8,432 bases of DNA. It comes from CAZQGJ01 sp964592905 (lineage in GTDB: Bacteria > Patescibacteriota > UBA1384 > CAYGGE01). Below the pieces are notes generated by a model. That model searched no databases and was not told the DNA's origin. It saw only the letters and a program-made list of their open reading frames with translations. The DNA lies in the NCBI GenBank assembly GCA_964592905.1, contig CAZQGJ010000035.1, forward strand, positions 1 to 8,432, written 5' to 3'. The translations under genes were made by a program, and so were the position numbers. This document shows positions 1 through 5,931 of this stretch, in pieces; the stretch's first letter is position 1; each line of letters starts with the position of its first letter.

Positions 1-136
1 CGTCAACAAGTCCCCATGTTAGCGCATGCAGCTCCCAAAGGCCCAGGACTATGGGAGTTCCTGGCCGAGTGCGCTTGTCTGGTGCGGCTGGACTCTTGCC
101 CTCGATCTCGATCGCGTGTTCGGTACCGTCTTCCAT
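1..136 (-). CDS. 5' part of an unrecognised gene, cut by window edge
   Basis: This is the first 45 codons of a minus-strand gene that runs off the left edge. It starts at ATG (136-134), with GAGG 7 nt upstream and a well-formed promoter just before it. The visible protein begins MEDGTEHAIEIEGKSP, then a Pro/Lys/Arg-rich stretch, then a hydrophobic segment near residues 28-45 (IVLGLWELHALTWGLV) that may begin a membrane helix or a folded core. No family is recognised. It lies 67 nt downstream of the flavoprotein gene on the same strand and could also be reached by read-through from it. The plus strand is open across the same stretch (1-150) but has no start or ribosome site in view, so the minus reading is preferred. 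The call rests on the promoter, the Shine-Dalgarno sequence and the open frame. Confidence 0.6.
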   Translation of the reverse strand, partial: MEDGTEHAIEIEGKSPAAPDKRTRPGTPIVLGLWELHALTWGLVD

Positions 137-168
137 CTGATGACCTCTAGCTCTACTTGAGCCCGCTG

Positions 169-197
169 ATTATATCGCAAAATTGGAGTAAGGGCAA
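169..197 (-). promoter_or_regulatory. Sigma-70-type promoter for the left-edge gene
   Basis: Read on the minus strand, TTGCCC (197-192, four of six consensus positions) is followed by a 17-bp spacer and a perfect TATAAT (174-169). Transcription would start near 162, giving a leader of about 25 nt that carries the GAGG ribosome site of the gene starting at 136. It lies wholly between the flavoprotein stop codon and that gene. Confidence 0.65.
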
Positions 198-203
198 CCC
201 TAG

Positions 204-1193
204 TTAGATTCCATGGCGCCCTAAAATAGCTAAATGAATTGAGCTAGCTGCCATTGCGCCTTGACCAGCGGCAATCACCGCTTGGTCTGGCCCCTCGTTA
301 CAGGGTCCTACGGCATAAAGTCGGGGTTCGCTAGTCAAAAACGATCTGAAATCTACCTTGAGGCAGCTTTCAAAGCTCTCGCGGGCCGGGGTCAATCCGC
401 CGGCCTCGAGAAACTGATCATAATTAAAATGGCCAAGCTTAGTAAAGATAACCTGACAGGGCAAACGGGTACCGTCGGCTAACACTATCTCTTCTAAGTC
501 CCCGTTTTGACCGATTAGCTCGGCGAGTGGCGAGGTATAGACCTCGACACCCATGGCCTCGACCTCGGCAACTTTGGCCGCAGTATAGTTGGCTGTTTTG
601 GCTGGAGCGACAATCAGGCGTGGTGGCTTATTCATCAGATACAGGGCGCGAGCCGTGGTGAGGCCGCGATCGTCATCGGCGACAATCAAAGCGATGTCGT
701 CACGATTCTCATACCAATCGCAGGTCAGGCAATGAAAGATGCCGCGATCCCAGTAATCATCCATACCCTTAACTTCGGGCATGTAGTCGCCGACACCAAC
801 CGCCACCACGACATAGCCGGCCTGGAGTTTGGTCGCCTGCTCGGCTAAATCGATCTCAAAACGGCCATCGGGCAGCCGACTAACCTTACTGACCAAGCCT
901 TTGATTAGCTCGATATCATGTAGGGCTAGTTGCCGATGAAGCCTCTTCATAAACTCTGGGCCGCTGACTGGCTCGGTATGCCCAGGGTAGTTATGAAGAT
1001 CGGGCGCCATGTCAGTACGAGAGTGAATCTGCTCACCGGCATCGATAATCGTGACCGGATGACCAAATCGCTTTAAATAGAGAGCGGCGCTCACTCCGCC
1101 GGGTCCGGCCCCAATCACAACAGTTTGATCAAAGTTGTCACTCTGACCGAGCGTCTGAGGGGGTGGGAGGGTGATGGCGGCAGTAGTCGGCAT
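204..1193 (-). CDS. Thioredoxin-reductase-like FAD disulfide oxidoreductase, NADPH site degenerate
   Basis: This 329-residue protein is close to the usual length of low-molecular-weight thioredoxin reductases (about 310-320). After a 20-residue extension come the FAD-binding GAGPGG (residues 28-33), a second FAD-domain strand ending AVGVG (131-135), the redox pair CLTC followed by Asp (155-159), and a C-terminal FAD motif of the type AAGQGAMAA (308-316). The normal NADPH-binding GGGxxA after the CxxC is replaced by VADDDRG (171-177), and the usual HRR phosphate clamp reads APAK (196-199). The Asp of the C-terminal GD motif is Pro (GPC, 296-298). The likely role is cytosolic dithiol/disulfide exchange on thioredoxin or a related substrate. 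The electron donor may not be NADPH: ferredoxin-dependent and other NADPH-independent family members are known to lack these motifs. It is transcribed away from the plus-strand operon. The upstream Shine-Dalgarno is weak and no clear promoter was found. The family assignment is solid; the substrate is unknown, and the symbol trxB is not justified. Confidence 0.88.
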   Translation of the reverse strand: MPTTAAITLPPPQTLGQSDNFDQTVVIGAGPGGVSAALYLKRFGHPVTIIDAGEQIHSRTDMAPDLHNYPGHTEPVSGPEFMKRLHRQLALHDIELIKGLVSKVSRLPDGRFEIDLAEQATKLQAGYVVVAVGVGDYMPEVKGMDDYWDRGIFHCLTCDWYENRDDIALIVADDDRGLTTARALYLMNKPPRLIVAPAKTANYTAAKVAEVEAMGVEVYTSPLAELIGQNGDLEEIVLADGTRLPCQVIFTKLGHFNYDQFLEAGGLTPARESFESCLKVDFRSFLTSEPRLYAVGPCNEGPDQAVIAAGQGAMAASSIHLAILGRHGI

Positions 1194-1225
1194 AGGGTCT
1201 CGCTTTACGACAGGTTATCAATAGG

Positions 1226-1254
1226 TTGTCAGTTCTGATTTTACTTAATATACT
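1226..1254 (+). promoter_or_regulatory. Sigma-70-type promoter of the secreted-protein operon
   Basis: TTGTCA (1226-1231, five of six) and TATACT (1249-1254, five of six) are separated by exactly 17 bp. Transcription would start near 1261, giving a leader of about 28 nt that ends in the strong ribosome site AAGGAGGAG (1278-1286) before the ATG at 1289. It sits in the 95-bp gap between divergent genes. No equally good promoter was found on the minus strand there for the flavoprotein. Confidence 0.72.
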
Positions 1255-1288
1255 ATAAGTGTAGATATATTTGAACTAAGGAGGAGTT

Positions 1289-1780
1289 ATGGATCCCTAT
1301 CAGCCAAATCGCCGTCGTCGCTTGGCCGCTGTCGTTGGGGGTTTTTTTGTTCTCGGATTATTAACATTCGGAGCCGTCGTCAGTACTAATAACCAGGGTT
1401 CAGTAGGGGCCGATGCCTTACCGACCTTTGCCGATGATCCAGAGAGCTCGGATGGACCTTATACCTTTAATCCAATCAATGCCAGCGATGTCGCGCTCGA
1501 TAGCTACGTCGAAGCCGTTCTGGATCTCAATAAAAACTGTTTGGCCGATCCGACGACCGAGACGGCAGGCTACACCGCCTCGACTGTAACCGATTCTACC
1601 CTGAGACTATTCAGTAGCTTACCGGCCGGGCAGTATATCGTGACCGCTTATGGCAACGACGAACCGCTAGTCGGCACCCTCTGTGTCGTCGCCGGGAGCG
1701 CTAGCTCGAGCGCCCAGGCTGTCAAACTAGTTCCGGGCGGTGATCCGGTCGATATTACCTTAGTCGAGTTAACGAATTAG
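1289..1780 (+). CDS. Small membrane-anchored extracytoplasmic protein
   Basis: The 163-residue protein has a cytoplasmic, basic N-terminus (RRRR, residues 8-11), one hydrophobic helix (about 12-32) and an outside domain. No clear signal-peptidase site follows the helix, so it is probably a single-pass anchor with the bulk outside. After an acidic linker (45-57), residues 68-162 alternate in a beta-sandwich-like way and include LDLNKNCLAD (78-87) and LPAGQYIVTAYG (111-122). These recall the D-x-N-x-N start and L-P-x-G-x-Y core of Cna_B/SdrD-B-like or carboxypeptidase-regulatory-like surface domains, but the match is by eye and weak. Two cysteines (84 and 132) could form a disulfide. It is the first gene of the operon, with a strong Shine-Dalgarno, and the next gene follows after 29 nt behind a very similar GGAGGAG site. 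The gene is convincing; its function is unknown. Confidence 0.8.
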   Translation: MDPYQPNRRRRLAAVVGGFFVLGLLTFGAVVSTNNQGSVGADALPTFADDPESSDGPYTFNPINASDVALDSYVEAVLDLNKNCLADPTTETAGYTASTVTDSTLRLFSSLPAGQYIVTAYGNDEPLVGTLCVVAGSASSSAQAVKLVPGGDPVDITLVELTN

Positions 1781-1809
1781 GTTGAGGCCAAGGAGTTGCG
1801 GAGGAGTTC

Positions 1810-2994
1810 ATGATTAGTCACCGAGCCAGCGTTTGGTGGTGTCTCGGCTTGAGTCTCGGTCTGGGGCTCTGGTTACTGTTACCGCTCGAGGCCCAGGCGC
1901 AGTTTTCTGGCAATCGCCGCACCCAAACTAGCAATCTACCAACTAATAATCCTGGCGTCGCCCTCAATCAAGATTACACGCGGACTAGTCAACGGATCGA
2001 AACACTCAGAGCTCAGGCTACTTCGGCGATTGATCAGGCTATCTCGCGCGAGATTGACGATACCCGTTTAGCTTCGAGACTCCGACAGATAGTCACCCAG
2101 TTGAATTTGGCGATAACCGATAACGTCAACGCTTTTAAGGCGAGCAACGACACCAATTTCCGCTCTAATTCAGGTCAAACTGGCCTAGCTCTAGAACAGA
2201 GCTTAGCCGCCCGTTCGGCGACTGCCCAACTCGAACATCAGGCCGATGCGGCCATCTCCGAGGTCAACGCCTTGCTCCGCAATACCGCTAGTCTCGAAGC
2301 GCGTCGGCTGGAAAACTTGCCGAATCAGGCAGCGAACTATACGAACTTTCGCTCGACTCCGCTGTCGAGTTCGGTACTGCAGCGCTCTATTCCGACCGAT
2401 GCGACCTTGCCCGACTTCTCTCGTCGCTATAACAGTTTAAGCGGCGGCCGAGCCTATGTGCCTAACTACACTACTTACTTGCCGCAGCGACTACAGTCGG
2501 GTAATACGATCTCGCTCGATCGAATCGTCAGCTACGAGGCGCTCAAGACTGGACAACGGCTGACTCAACAGTCTTTTAATCAGATCTTTACCAATATTGG
2601 CCAAACTCTCGGCGGTACTTTGGGCGCCGATCTCTTGGGTATTCGGGCGCAACTCAGCTTCTACTCGATTACTGATCAAACCTTTAACGTAACTATTCAA
2701 TCGCTCTCGGGTGGCGACTCACCAAGTACAGGTAATGCAGGCAGTACTATTTCAGTAGCGCCAAGGACGGCCAATACGCAAAAATTAAAATCAGGCAGCT
2801 ATTTAGTTTCTTTTAGTCCCTCTAGTCCCTCAATGACTACTCAAAACCCATCTCGCCAAGGTGTCAATTGCGGACAAAGTTTTTCTCGAGCAGGGGCAAT
2901 GAGTAATCAACTGAACGGTAACTTTAGGCTCGATCTTCAAGGTGGCGATCGCTGGGAGATCGCTCTACCCTGTCCGCCGAGGCGAGTCCAATGA
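1810..2994 (+). CDS. Secreted protein with helical N-terminal half, unknown function
   Basis: This 394-residue protein starts at an ATG 3 nt after GGAGGAG (1800-1806). It has a classical signal peptide (residues 1-30: Arg5, a Leu/Gly/Trp-rich core, then LPLEAQA before QF), so the mature protein should begin with Gln31. Residues 45-170 are rich in Ala, Gln, Leu and Arg, and are probably long amphipathic helices or coiled coil (for example TSAIDQAISREI and LEHQADAAISEVNALL). Residues 180-300 are mixed and Tyr/Ser/Thr-rich. The C-terminal part (about 300-394) is Ser/Gly/Asn-rich, with two cysteines (in VNCGQ and LPCPP) that may pair. Codon use becomes visibly more A/T-ending from about base 2700. 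It shares operon, signal-peptide style and N-terminal helical character with the following gene, whose ATG overlaps its TGA. No family is recognised. A structural or adhesin-like surface role, perhaps with the nearby pilin genes, is inference only. Confidence 0.85.
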   Translation: MISHRASVWWCLGLSLGLGLWLLLPLEAQAQFSGNRRTQTSNLPTNNPGVALNQDYTRTSQRIETLRAQATSAIDQAISREIDDTRLASRLRQIVTQLNLAITDNVNAFKASNDTNFRSNSGQTGLALEQSLAARSATAQLEHQADAAISEVNALLRNTASLEARRLENLPNQAANYTNFRSTPLSSSVLQRSIPTDATLPDFSRRYNSLSGGRAYVPNYTTYLPQRLQSGNTISLDRIVSYEALKTGQRLTQQSFNQIFTNIGQTLGGTLGADLLGIRAQLSFYSITDQTFNVTIQSLSGGDSPSTGNAGSTISVAPRTANTQKLKSGSYLVSFSPSSPSMTTQNPSRQGVNCGQSFSRAGAMSNQLNGNFRLDLQGGDRWEIALPCPPRRVQ

Positions 2995-4985
2995 GATTTG
3001 TTCTAGGACTACTAATCTTAAGTCTAGTTTGGCCGAGTTACGGTCTGGCGCAGTTTACGCCAATCGATCAGGTGCGCCAACAGGGAGCCACGGCCGAACA
3101 GGCCGATCTTAATGCGGTCACGGTCACGATTAACGACAAGGCGCTGCGGGCCAAGACGGCTCTAGAGCGGCTGTATAACCAAGTGGCGGCTGGTCGGCTG
3201 AGCGTCGATGCGGCAGAGTCACAGTCGCAGACCATTATTAATAATTTCAAGGGAGATCTCAACCAAATCTTGGCCAAGTTAGCCAAAACTAACCCTTCGG
3301 CCGAGGCGCTACGATCTGTTTATGCTTACTCTCAATCGGTTGTCGATGATTTACGCAATCGCAACGGTTCGGTCGCCGATGGCTATCGCCAACAAAAAAC
3401 TGACAATCCGGGCACTCCCTCTGGTCCTTATCTCGATTATCAGACCAAGTTAGTCGGTGTTTATCGACAAGGTCTCGAGGCCGCCGATTTGCGCCTTAAT
3501 AACCGCGGCACTCGCACGACTGTGCTAGCTGACCTCAACAAGATCGTCAGCGACACCGAAAAAAAAGAACAGATTCTAACCAGTGCCTTTACTGCTACTA
3601 ACGACGGTATCATCGAAAGCGCCTTGCGCCGCATTCGTAACCAACAGTCAGCCGCCTTTGCCAAGGCGATGGCCGAACGGCTTAAGTCGGCCGAAACGCG
3701 ACTCAACGACAAAGAAGAGGATCTATCCGAAGCCGAGTTAGCCTTGGTTGAAGCGGCTAAAGAGCAGATCTCGCAAGTGGCCGCTAACGCCCTCAACTCG
3801 ATTGATCGAATCTATCAGACGGTACTTAGTTCTGGCATACCGACCCAGATCGATGGTGTGATTGGCCGTAACCCACTCCAAGAGGCCAAGTTTAGAGTGA
3901 CGGCGCAAGTCGAAAAGATTACGCCGCTCGCCGAACAGCGGATTAACCGTATTGCGACCGAGTTTGCCGCCGAGACGACGGTCTCAGCCCTGGCCAAAGA
4001 GATTGTCGCTAAGTACGCGACGGCCGAACTGGTCAATTACAAACAGACGGTCAAAGAGCTAGAAACCTATTTTTCAGCCGGCGACCCAACCCGCGCCAAA
4101 TACAATAAACAGGTGCGTAACTTACAGAAAAAGGCCGAGGGCTGTAACAGCTTACTATGTAACATCGGCCGCGTTGCCACCGGAGTCGGTAGTGCCTTGA
4201 TTAGTAAAAGTACTGGCGGTCAGATCAACATTCCGAGCGAGGCTCTCAATAAAGTAGTCGGTATTCGCGATCCCCAGGTGGTGGCTGGTTATAGTAGAGC
4301 CGGTATCTCGAGCTTACCGAATTCGCGCGGCGGCTGCTTTGGCAGCTTACCGAGTAAGTGGCAACCAAAGCTAGTTGAGGTGGCCTTGGCTCAGAGTAGT
4401 AGAGATACGGATGCAGAAGGCGCCGCTAACGGTAATGATGATGCTTTCAGTAACGCTGGCGGATTATATAACTCAAACTCGGGCGTTGTCGGAACTACAG
4501 TTAGTCGTAGCGAAAAGCCAAATGCAGATCAATCAACTAAGAGTGCGACTGCTCAAGGAGCGACAAGATTATTGAATGTTTTCGGACAGGCCTCTAGTCT
4601 ATTCGGTGGTAGTTCTAACTCGCAACGTTGTCCGGTGAGCGGCGCCTCAAATGCTAATCTCACTAATCAGGTATTTAACGCCGCTATCGGTGGATCTCAG
4701 GGTAGTGGCCGCTTCTCTGCGGCGCAGGCTAAACAAGTTCTGAACCTATTGGGTAGTTCTAATAGGTCAGAACTCTCGGTCCTTTTCAATGTCATCGGCA
4801 ATAGAGATCGTGGTAGCTTGGATCAGATAACTGCGGCGGCACGAAGCCTTGGTATTAATCTTAATGGAATTCGAGATTACGAGACTCTGTATTACCAACT
4901 GACCTGTAATTCGAGGATACTGAGCCTCGCTCCTAGTAGTAGTCAACAGACTAGCATTCTCCGACTCTGCCAAGGCTACAAATAA
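2991..4985 (+). CDS. Large secreted helical protein with cysteine-bearing C-terminal module
   Basis: The 664-residue protein is translationally coupled to the gene before it (ATGA at 2991-2994) and has GAGG 8 nt upstream. Its signal peptide covers residues 1-20 (WPSYGLA before QF), giving a mature Gln N-terminus. Residues 30-380 are Ala/Lys/Glu/Gln/Arg-rich and probably form long helices or coiled coils (for example AEAALALVEAAKEQ-like heptads around 245-265). A CNSLLC pair (385-390) opens a Gly/Ser-rich section with C449. From about residue 468 the protein becomes Ser/Asn/Gly-rich linker to about 550, followed by a compact final module (about 555-664) with C547, C639 and C660 and the ending LCQGYK. 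Codon use shifts toward A/T-ending codons at the same point (about base 4390), suggesting a separately acquired or relaxed tail. A diverged copy of the last 25 residues survives as an orphan fragment at 5738-5830. No family is recognised. It has no terminator before the next promoter, so read-through into the next gene is likely. Confidence 0.87.
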   Translation: MRFVLGLLILSLVWPSYGLAQFTPIDQVRQQGATAEQADLNAVTVTINDKALRAKTALERLYNQVAAGRLSVDAAESQSQTIINNFKGDLNQILAKLAKTNPSAEALRSVYAYSQSVVDDLRNRNGSVADGYRQQKTDNPGTPSGPYLDYQTKLVGVYRQGLEAADLRLNNRGTRTTVLADLNKIVSDTEKKEQILTSAFTATNDGIIESALRRIRNQQSAAFAKAMAERLKSAETRLNDKEEDLSEAELALVEAAKEQISQVAANALNSIDRIYQTVLSSGIPTQIDGVIGRNPLQEAKFRVTAQVEKITPLAEQRINRIATEFAAETTVSALAKEIVAKYATAELVNYKQTVKELETYFSAGDPTRAKYNKQVRNLQKKAEGCNSLLCNIGRVATGVGSALISKSTGGQINIPSEALNKVVGIRDPQVVAGYSRAGISSLPNSRGGCFGSLPSKWQPKLVEVALAQSSRDTDAEGAANGNDDAFSNAGGLYNSNSGVVGTTVSRSEKPNADQSTKSATAQGATRLLNVFGQASSLFGGSSNSQRCPVSGASNANLTNQVFNAAIGGSQGSGRFSAAQAKQVLNLLGSSNRSELSVLFNVIGNRDRGSLDQITAAARSLGINLNGIRDYETLYYQLTCNSRILSLAPSSSQQTSILRLCQGYK

Positions 4986-4987
4986 CC

Positions 4988-5016
4988 TTGACTTTTAGCT
5001 AATAACTTGCGATAAT
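4988..5016 (+). promoter_or_regulatory. Promoter of cassette 1
   Basis: TTGACT (4988-4993, five of six) lies 17 bp before GATAAT (5011-5016, five of six). The -35 box begins 2 nt after the stop codon of the 664-residue gene. Transcription should start near 5023, placing the first hairpin of the leader at the very 5' end of the mRNA. The duplicate at 5833-5861 keeps the spacing, which supports function. Confidence 0.78.
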
Positions 5017-5021
5017 CTCTA

Positions 5022-5065
5022 CATCAACTTCGGTTGATGGCGTAGCGACATGGCCGACATTGTCG
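5022..5065 (+). promoter_or_regulatory. Structured 5' leader with UUCG hairpin, copy A
   Basis: CATCAAC (5022-5028), loop TTCG (5029-5032) and GTTGATG (5033-5039) form a perfect 7-bp stem with a C(UUCG)G tetraloop, the most stable class of tetraloop. A second hairpin follows: CGACA (5046-5050) with TGTCG (5061-5065) around a 10-nt loop, extendable by a G-U pair (5045/5066). The first hairpin would lie at or within 1-2 nt of the predicted transcript start, an arrangement known to protect mRNAs from 5'-end-dependent decay. The second lies 8 nt before the GGAG ribosome site and could tune initiation. No known riboswitch class is recognised. Confidence 0.62.
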
Positions 5066-5083
5066 TGTTACCTGGAGAAACCC

Positions 5084-5665
5084 ATGCCTTGGCGCATCGT
5101 CGAGGGTCCTGATAACCACGAGCTCTACTCAGCGCTTGCGGAGCAAAAGCCGATTACTTTCACCACTGCCGGAGGAATCAAGATCTCTATTACGGTGAAG
5201 CGTGCCATGGCCATTGTGATTGACGAGAACGGTAGACCCCTCTCGTTCAGTTTTTTTGGCTTTTCTTTAGGTCAAGAGCCGGAGTTCACCGCGGTATCGT
5301 ACTGTCGACAACCTACCCGCGGGCGACGTCCGAGGCAACTCGGTTTGCTATCAATCGGCAACGAGGCTCAGGGCTTCTTTGATCGAATCGTAGACGCTGG
5401 AGAAGGCTTCAGGCCAGAACTCAGTGTCAGCGATGGCCCAGATCTCTTTTCGCTGGTCGCGGCGTTTATCAGCGGTGCGCCGGTCGTCTTCGAGACCGCT
5501 GCCATAGGAGAAAGCCGCAGATCGATGATCGAGGTCATCCCTCGTGAATTGGCCCTGCAAAACAGCCAATTCACGGTGACGGCTGTTGCTGTTGAAGACG
5601 GAGCCGATAAGCTCTCGATCTCTTACGATCCTCAGGCCAGAGTTGGTGCCGCCCAGCGCCTTTAG
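5084..5665 (+). CDS. Cassette 1 cargo: unrecognised cytosolic protein
   Basis: The protein has 193 residues from ATG 5084, which has GGAG (5074-5077) 6 nt upstream. An in-frame TTG at 5060 would add 8 residues but lies inside the second leader hairpin and lacks a ribosome site, so the ATG is chosen. There is no signal peptide or membrane helix. The sequence looks mainly beta-rich, with alternating hydrophobic strands (GIKISITVKRAMAIVID at 31-47, PLSFSFFGFSLG at 52-63, SQFTVTAVAVED at 161-172), a basic loop (RGRRPR, 79-84) and one cysteine (74). No family or catalytic motif is recognised. It has its own promoter, structured leader and terminator, and may also be reached by read-through from the secreted-protein operon. 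It occupies the same cassette position as the gene at 5932 but shows no clear sequence similarity to it. An immunity-like or partner role for the preceding secreted protein is conceivable but unsupported by any domain. Confidence 0.82.
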   Translation: MPWRIVEGPDNHELYSALAEQKPITFTTAGGIKISITVKRAMAIVIDENGRPLSFSFFGFSLGQEPEFTAVSYCRQPTRGRRPRQLGLLSIGNEAQGFFDRIVDAGEGFRPELSVSDGPDLFSLVAAFISGAPVVFETAAIGESRRSMIEVIPRELALQNSQFTVTAVAVEDGADKLSISYDPQARVGAAQRL

Positions 5666-5690
5666 CCGGTCAGATATCTCACTTGTCAAT

Positions 5691-5723
5691 AATCCCCGCT
5701 TTGAGCGACTCGAGGCGGGGATT
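5691..5723 (+). terminator. Terminator of cassette 1
   Basis: A 15-bp stem (5691-5705 with 5709-5723) closes a CGA loop, with CCCCGC against GCGGGG at the base. Two pairs are G-U wobbles (5700 and 5702). The following ATTTAATATAAATT is A/T-rich but not a pure T run. It matches the hairpin at 6596-6628, with an identical 3' arm and loop. Confidence 0.8.
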
Positions 5724-5737
5724 ATTTAATATAAATT

Positions 5738-5830
5738 ATGATTAGGGGCAATTCAAAACTATTATCCTTTGCACCAAATTTAGGTGTTAAAGCCTCAATC
5801 AGCCAACAAATCTGCAACGGCTACAAATAG
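5738..5830 (+). pseudogene. Orphan C-terminal fragment of a 664-residue-protein paralogue
   Basis: A 30-codon open stretch (ATG 5738 to TAG 5830) encodes a peptide ending SISQQICNGYK. From its fifth residue it aligns with the last 25 residues of the 664-residue protein: NSKLLSFAP against NSRILSLAP, then ICNGYK against LCQGYK before the stop. About 12 of 25 positions are identical, with several conservative changes (K/R, L/I, F/L). There is no ribosome site or promoter ahead, and it directly follows the cassette 1 terminator, so it is read as a remnant and not a gene. The DNA is far less similar than the protein except over the last 20 bases, which suggests the source was a diverged, once-functional paralogue. 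C660 is kept; C639 has no counterpart. An unrelated short frame is unlikely given the matching end, stop position and downstream repeat. Confidence 0.72.
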
Positions 5831-5832
5831 CC

Positions 5833-5861
5833 TTGACTTCTAGCCAGTAGCTTGCGACAAT
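5833..5861 (+). promoter_or_regulatory. Promoter of cassette 2
   Basis: TTGACT (5833-5838) lies 17 bp before GACAAT (5856-5861, four of six). One T-to-C change in the -10 box relative to copy A should make it the weaker of the two. The start is predicted near 5868, again at the 5' edge of the UUCG hairpin. Confidence 0.68.
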
Positions 5862-5866
5862 CTCTA

Positions 5867-5910
5867 CATCAACTTCGGTTGATGGCGTAGCGACATGGCC
5901 AACATTGTCG
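5867..5910 (+). promoter_or_regulatory. Structured 5' leader with UUCG hairpin, copy B
   Basis: The UUCG hairpin (5867-5884) is identical to copy A. The second hairpin keeps its CGACA/TGTCG stem (5891-5895 with 5906-5910). Its one loop change (G to A at 5901) is unpaired, and the flanking change at 5911 turns the outer G-U pair of copy A into G-C. The differences therefore respect the proposed structure. Confidence 0.6.
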
Positions 5911-5931
5911 CGTTACCTGGAAATCTTACCG

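Larger units (their letters stand above)
4966..5078 (+). repeat. Promoter-leader direct repeat, copy A
   Basis: This 113-bp segment matches 5811-5923 (copy B, offset exactly 845) without gaps, with 11 differences (about 90% identity). It covers the last six codons and stop of the 664-residue gene, the promoter, and the leader down to the ribosome site of the next gene. Positions 5014-5055 (42 bp) are identical in both copies. All nine differences between 4985 and 5078 are transitions. The match stops abruptly where the two different cargo genes begin. Confidence 0.92.
5811..5923 (+). repeat. Promoter-leader direct repeat, copy B
   Basis: This is the partner of 4966-5078. It begins in the orphan C-terminal fragment, contains the second promoter and leader, and ends just before the second cargo gene. 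Copy B differs in the ribosome site: the GGAG of copy A is GGAA here (G to A at 5922), so the next gene may be translated less strongly. Confidence 0.92.

Noticed and set aside
1..150. Plus-strand open frame running in from the left edge to TAG at 148
   Set aside because: It overlaps a minus-strand reading that has a promoter with perfect TATAAT, a GAGG ribosome site and an ATG start. The plus reading has no supporting signal, though the window edge prevents exclusion.
3461..3796. Minus-strand open frame of 111 codons inside the 664-residue gene
   Set aside because: Its Ser/Arg/Leu-rich product is typical of the antisense of an Ala/Glu/Lys-rich helical protein; it has no start signals.
5022..5065. 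A known riboswitch in the cassette leader
   Set aside because: Only two small hairpins are present, with no conserved aptamer core or expression-platform switch that I recognise; the leader is also too short for most classes.
5060..5083. TTG start giving an 8-residue longer cassette 1 protein (and the equivalent TTG at 5905)
   Set aside because: Both TTG codons sit at the 3' arm of the second leader hairpin without a ribosome site. The downstream ATG at 5084 has GGAG at proper spacing.
5351..5689. Minus-strand open frame of 112 codons opposite the cassette 1 cargo gene
   Set aside because: It lies antisense to a gene with promoter, ribosome site and terminator in the plus direction, has no promoter or Shine-Dalgarno of its own, and looks like an antisense shadow.
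4966..5923. The two direct repeats as ends of an insertion sequence or transposon
   Set aside because: The repeats are direct, contain a promoter and leader, and enclose no transposase or recombinase. There are no terminal inverted repeats or target duplications.
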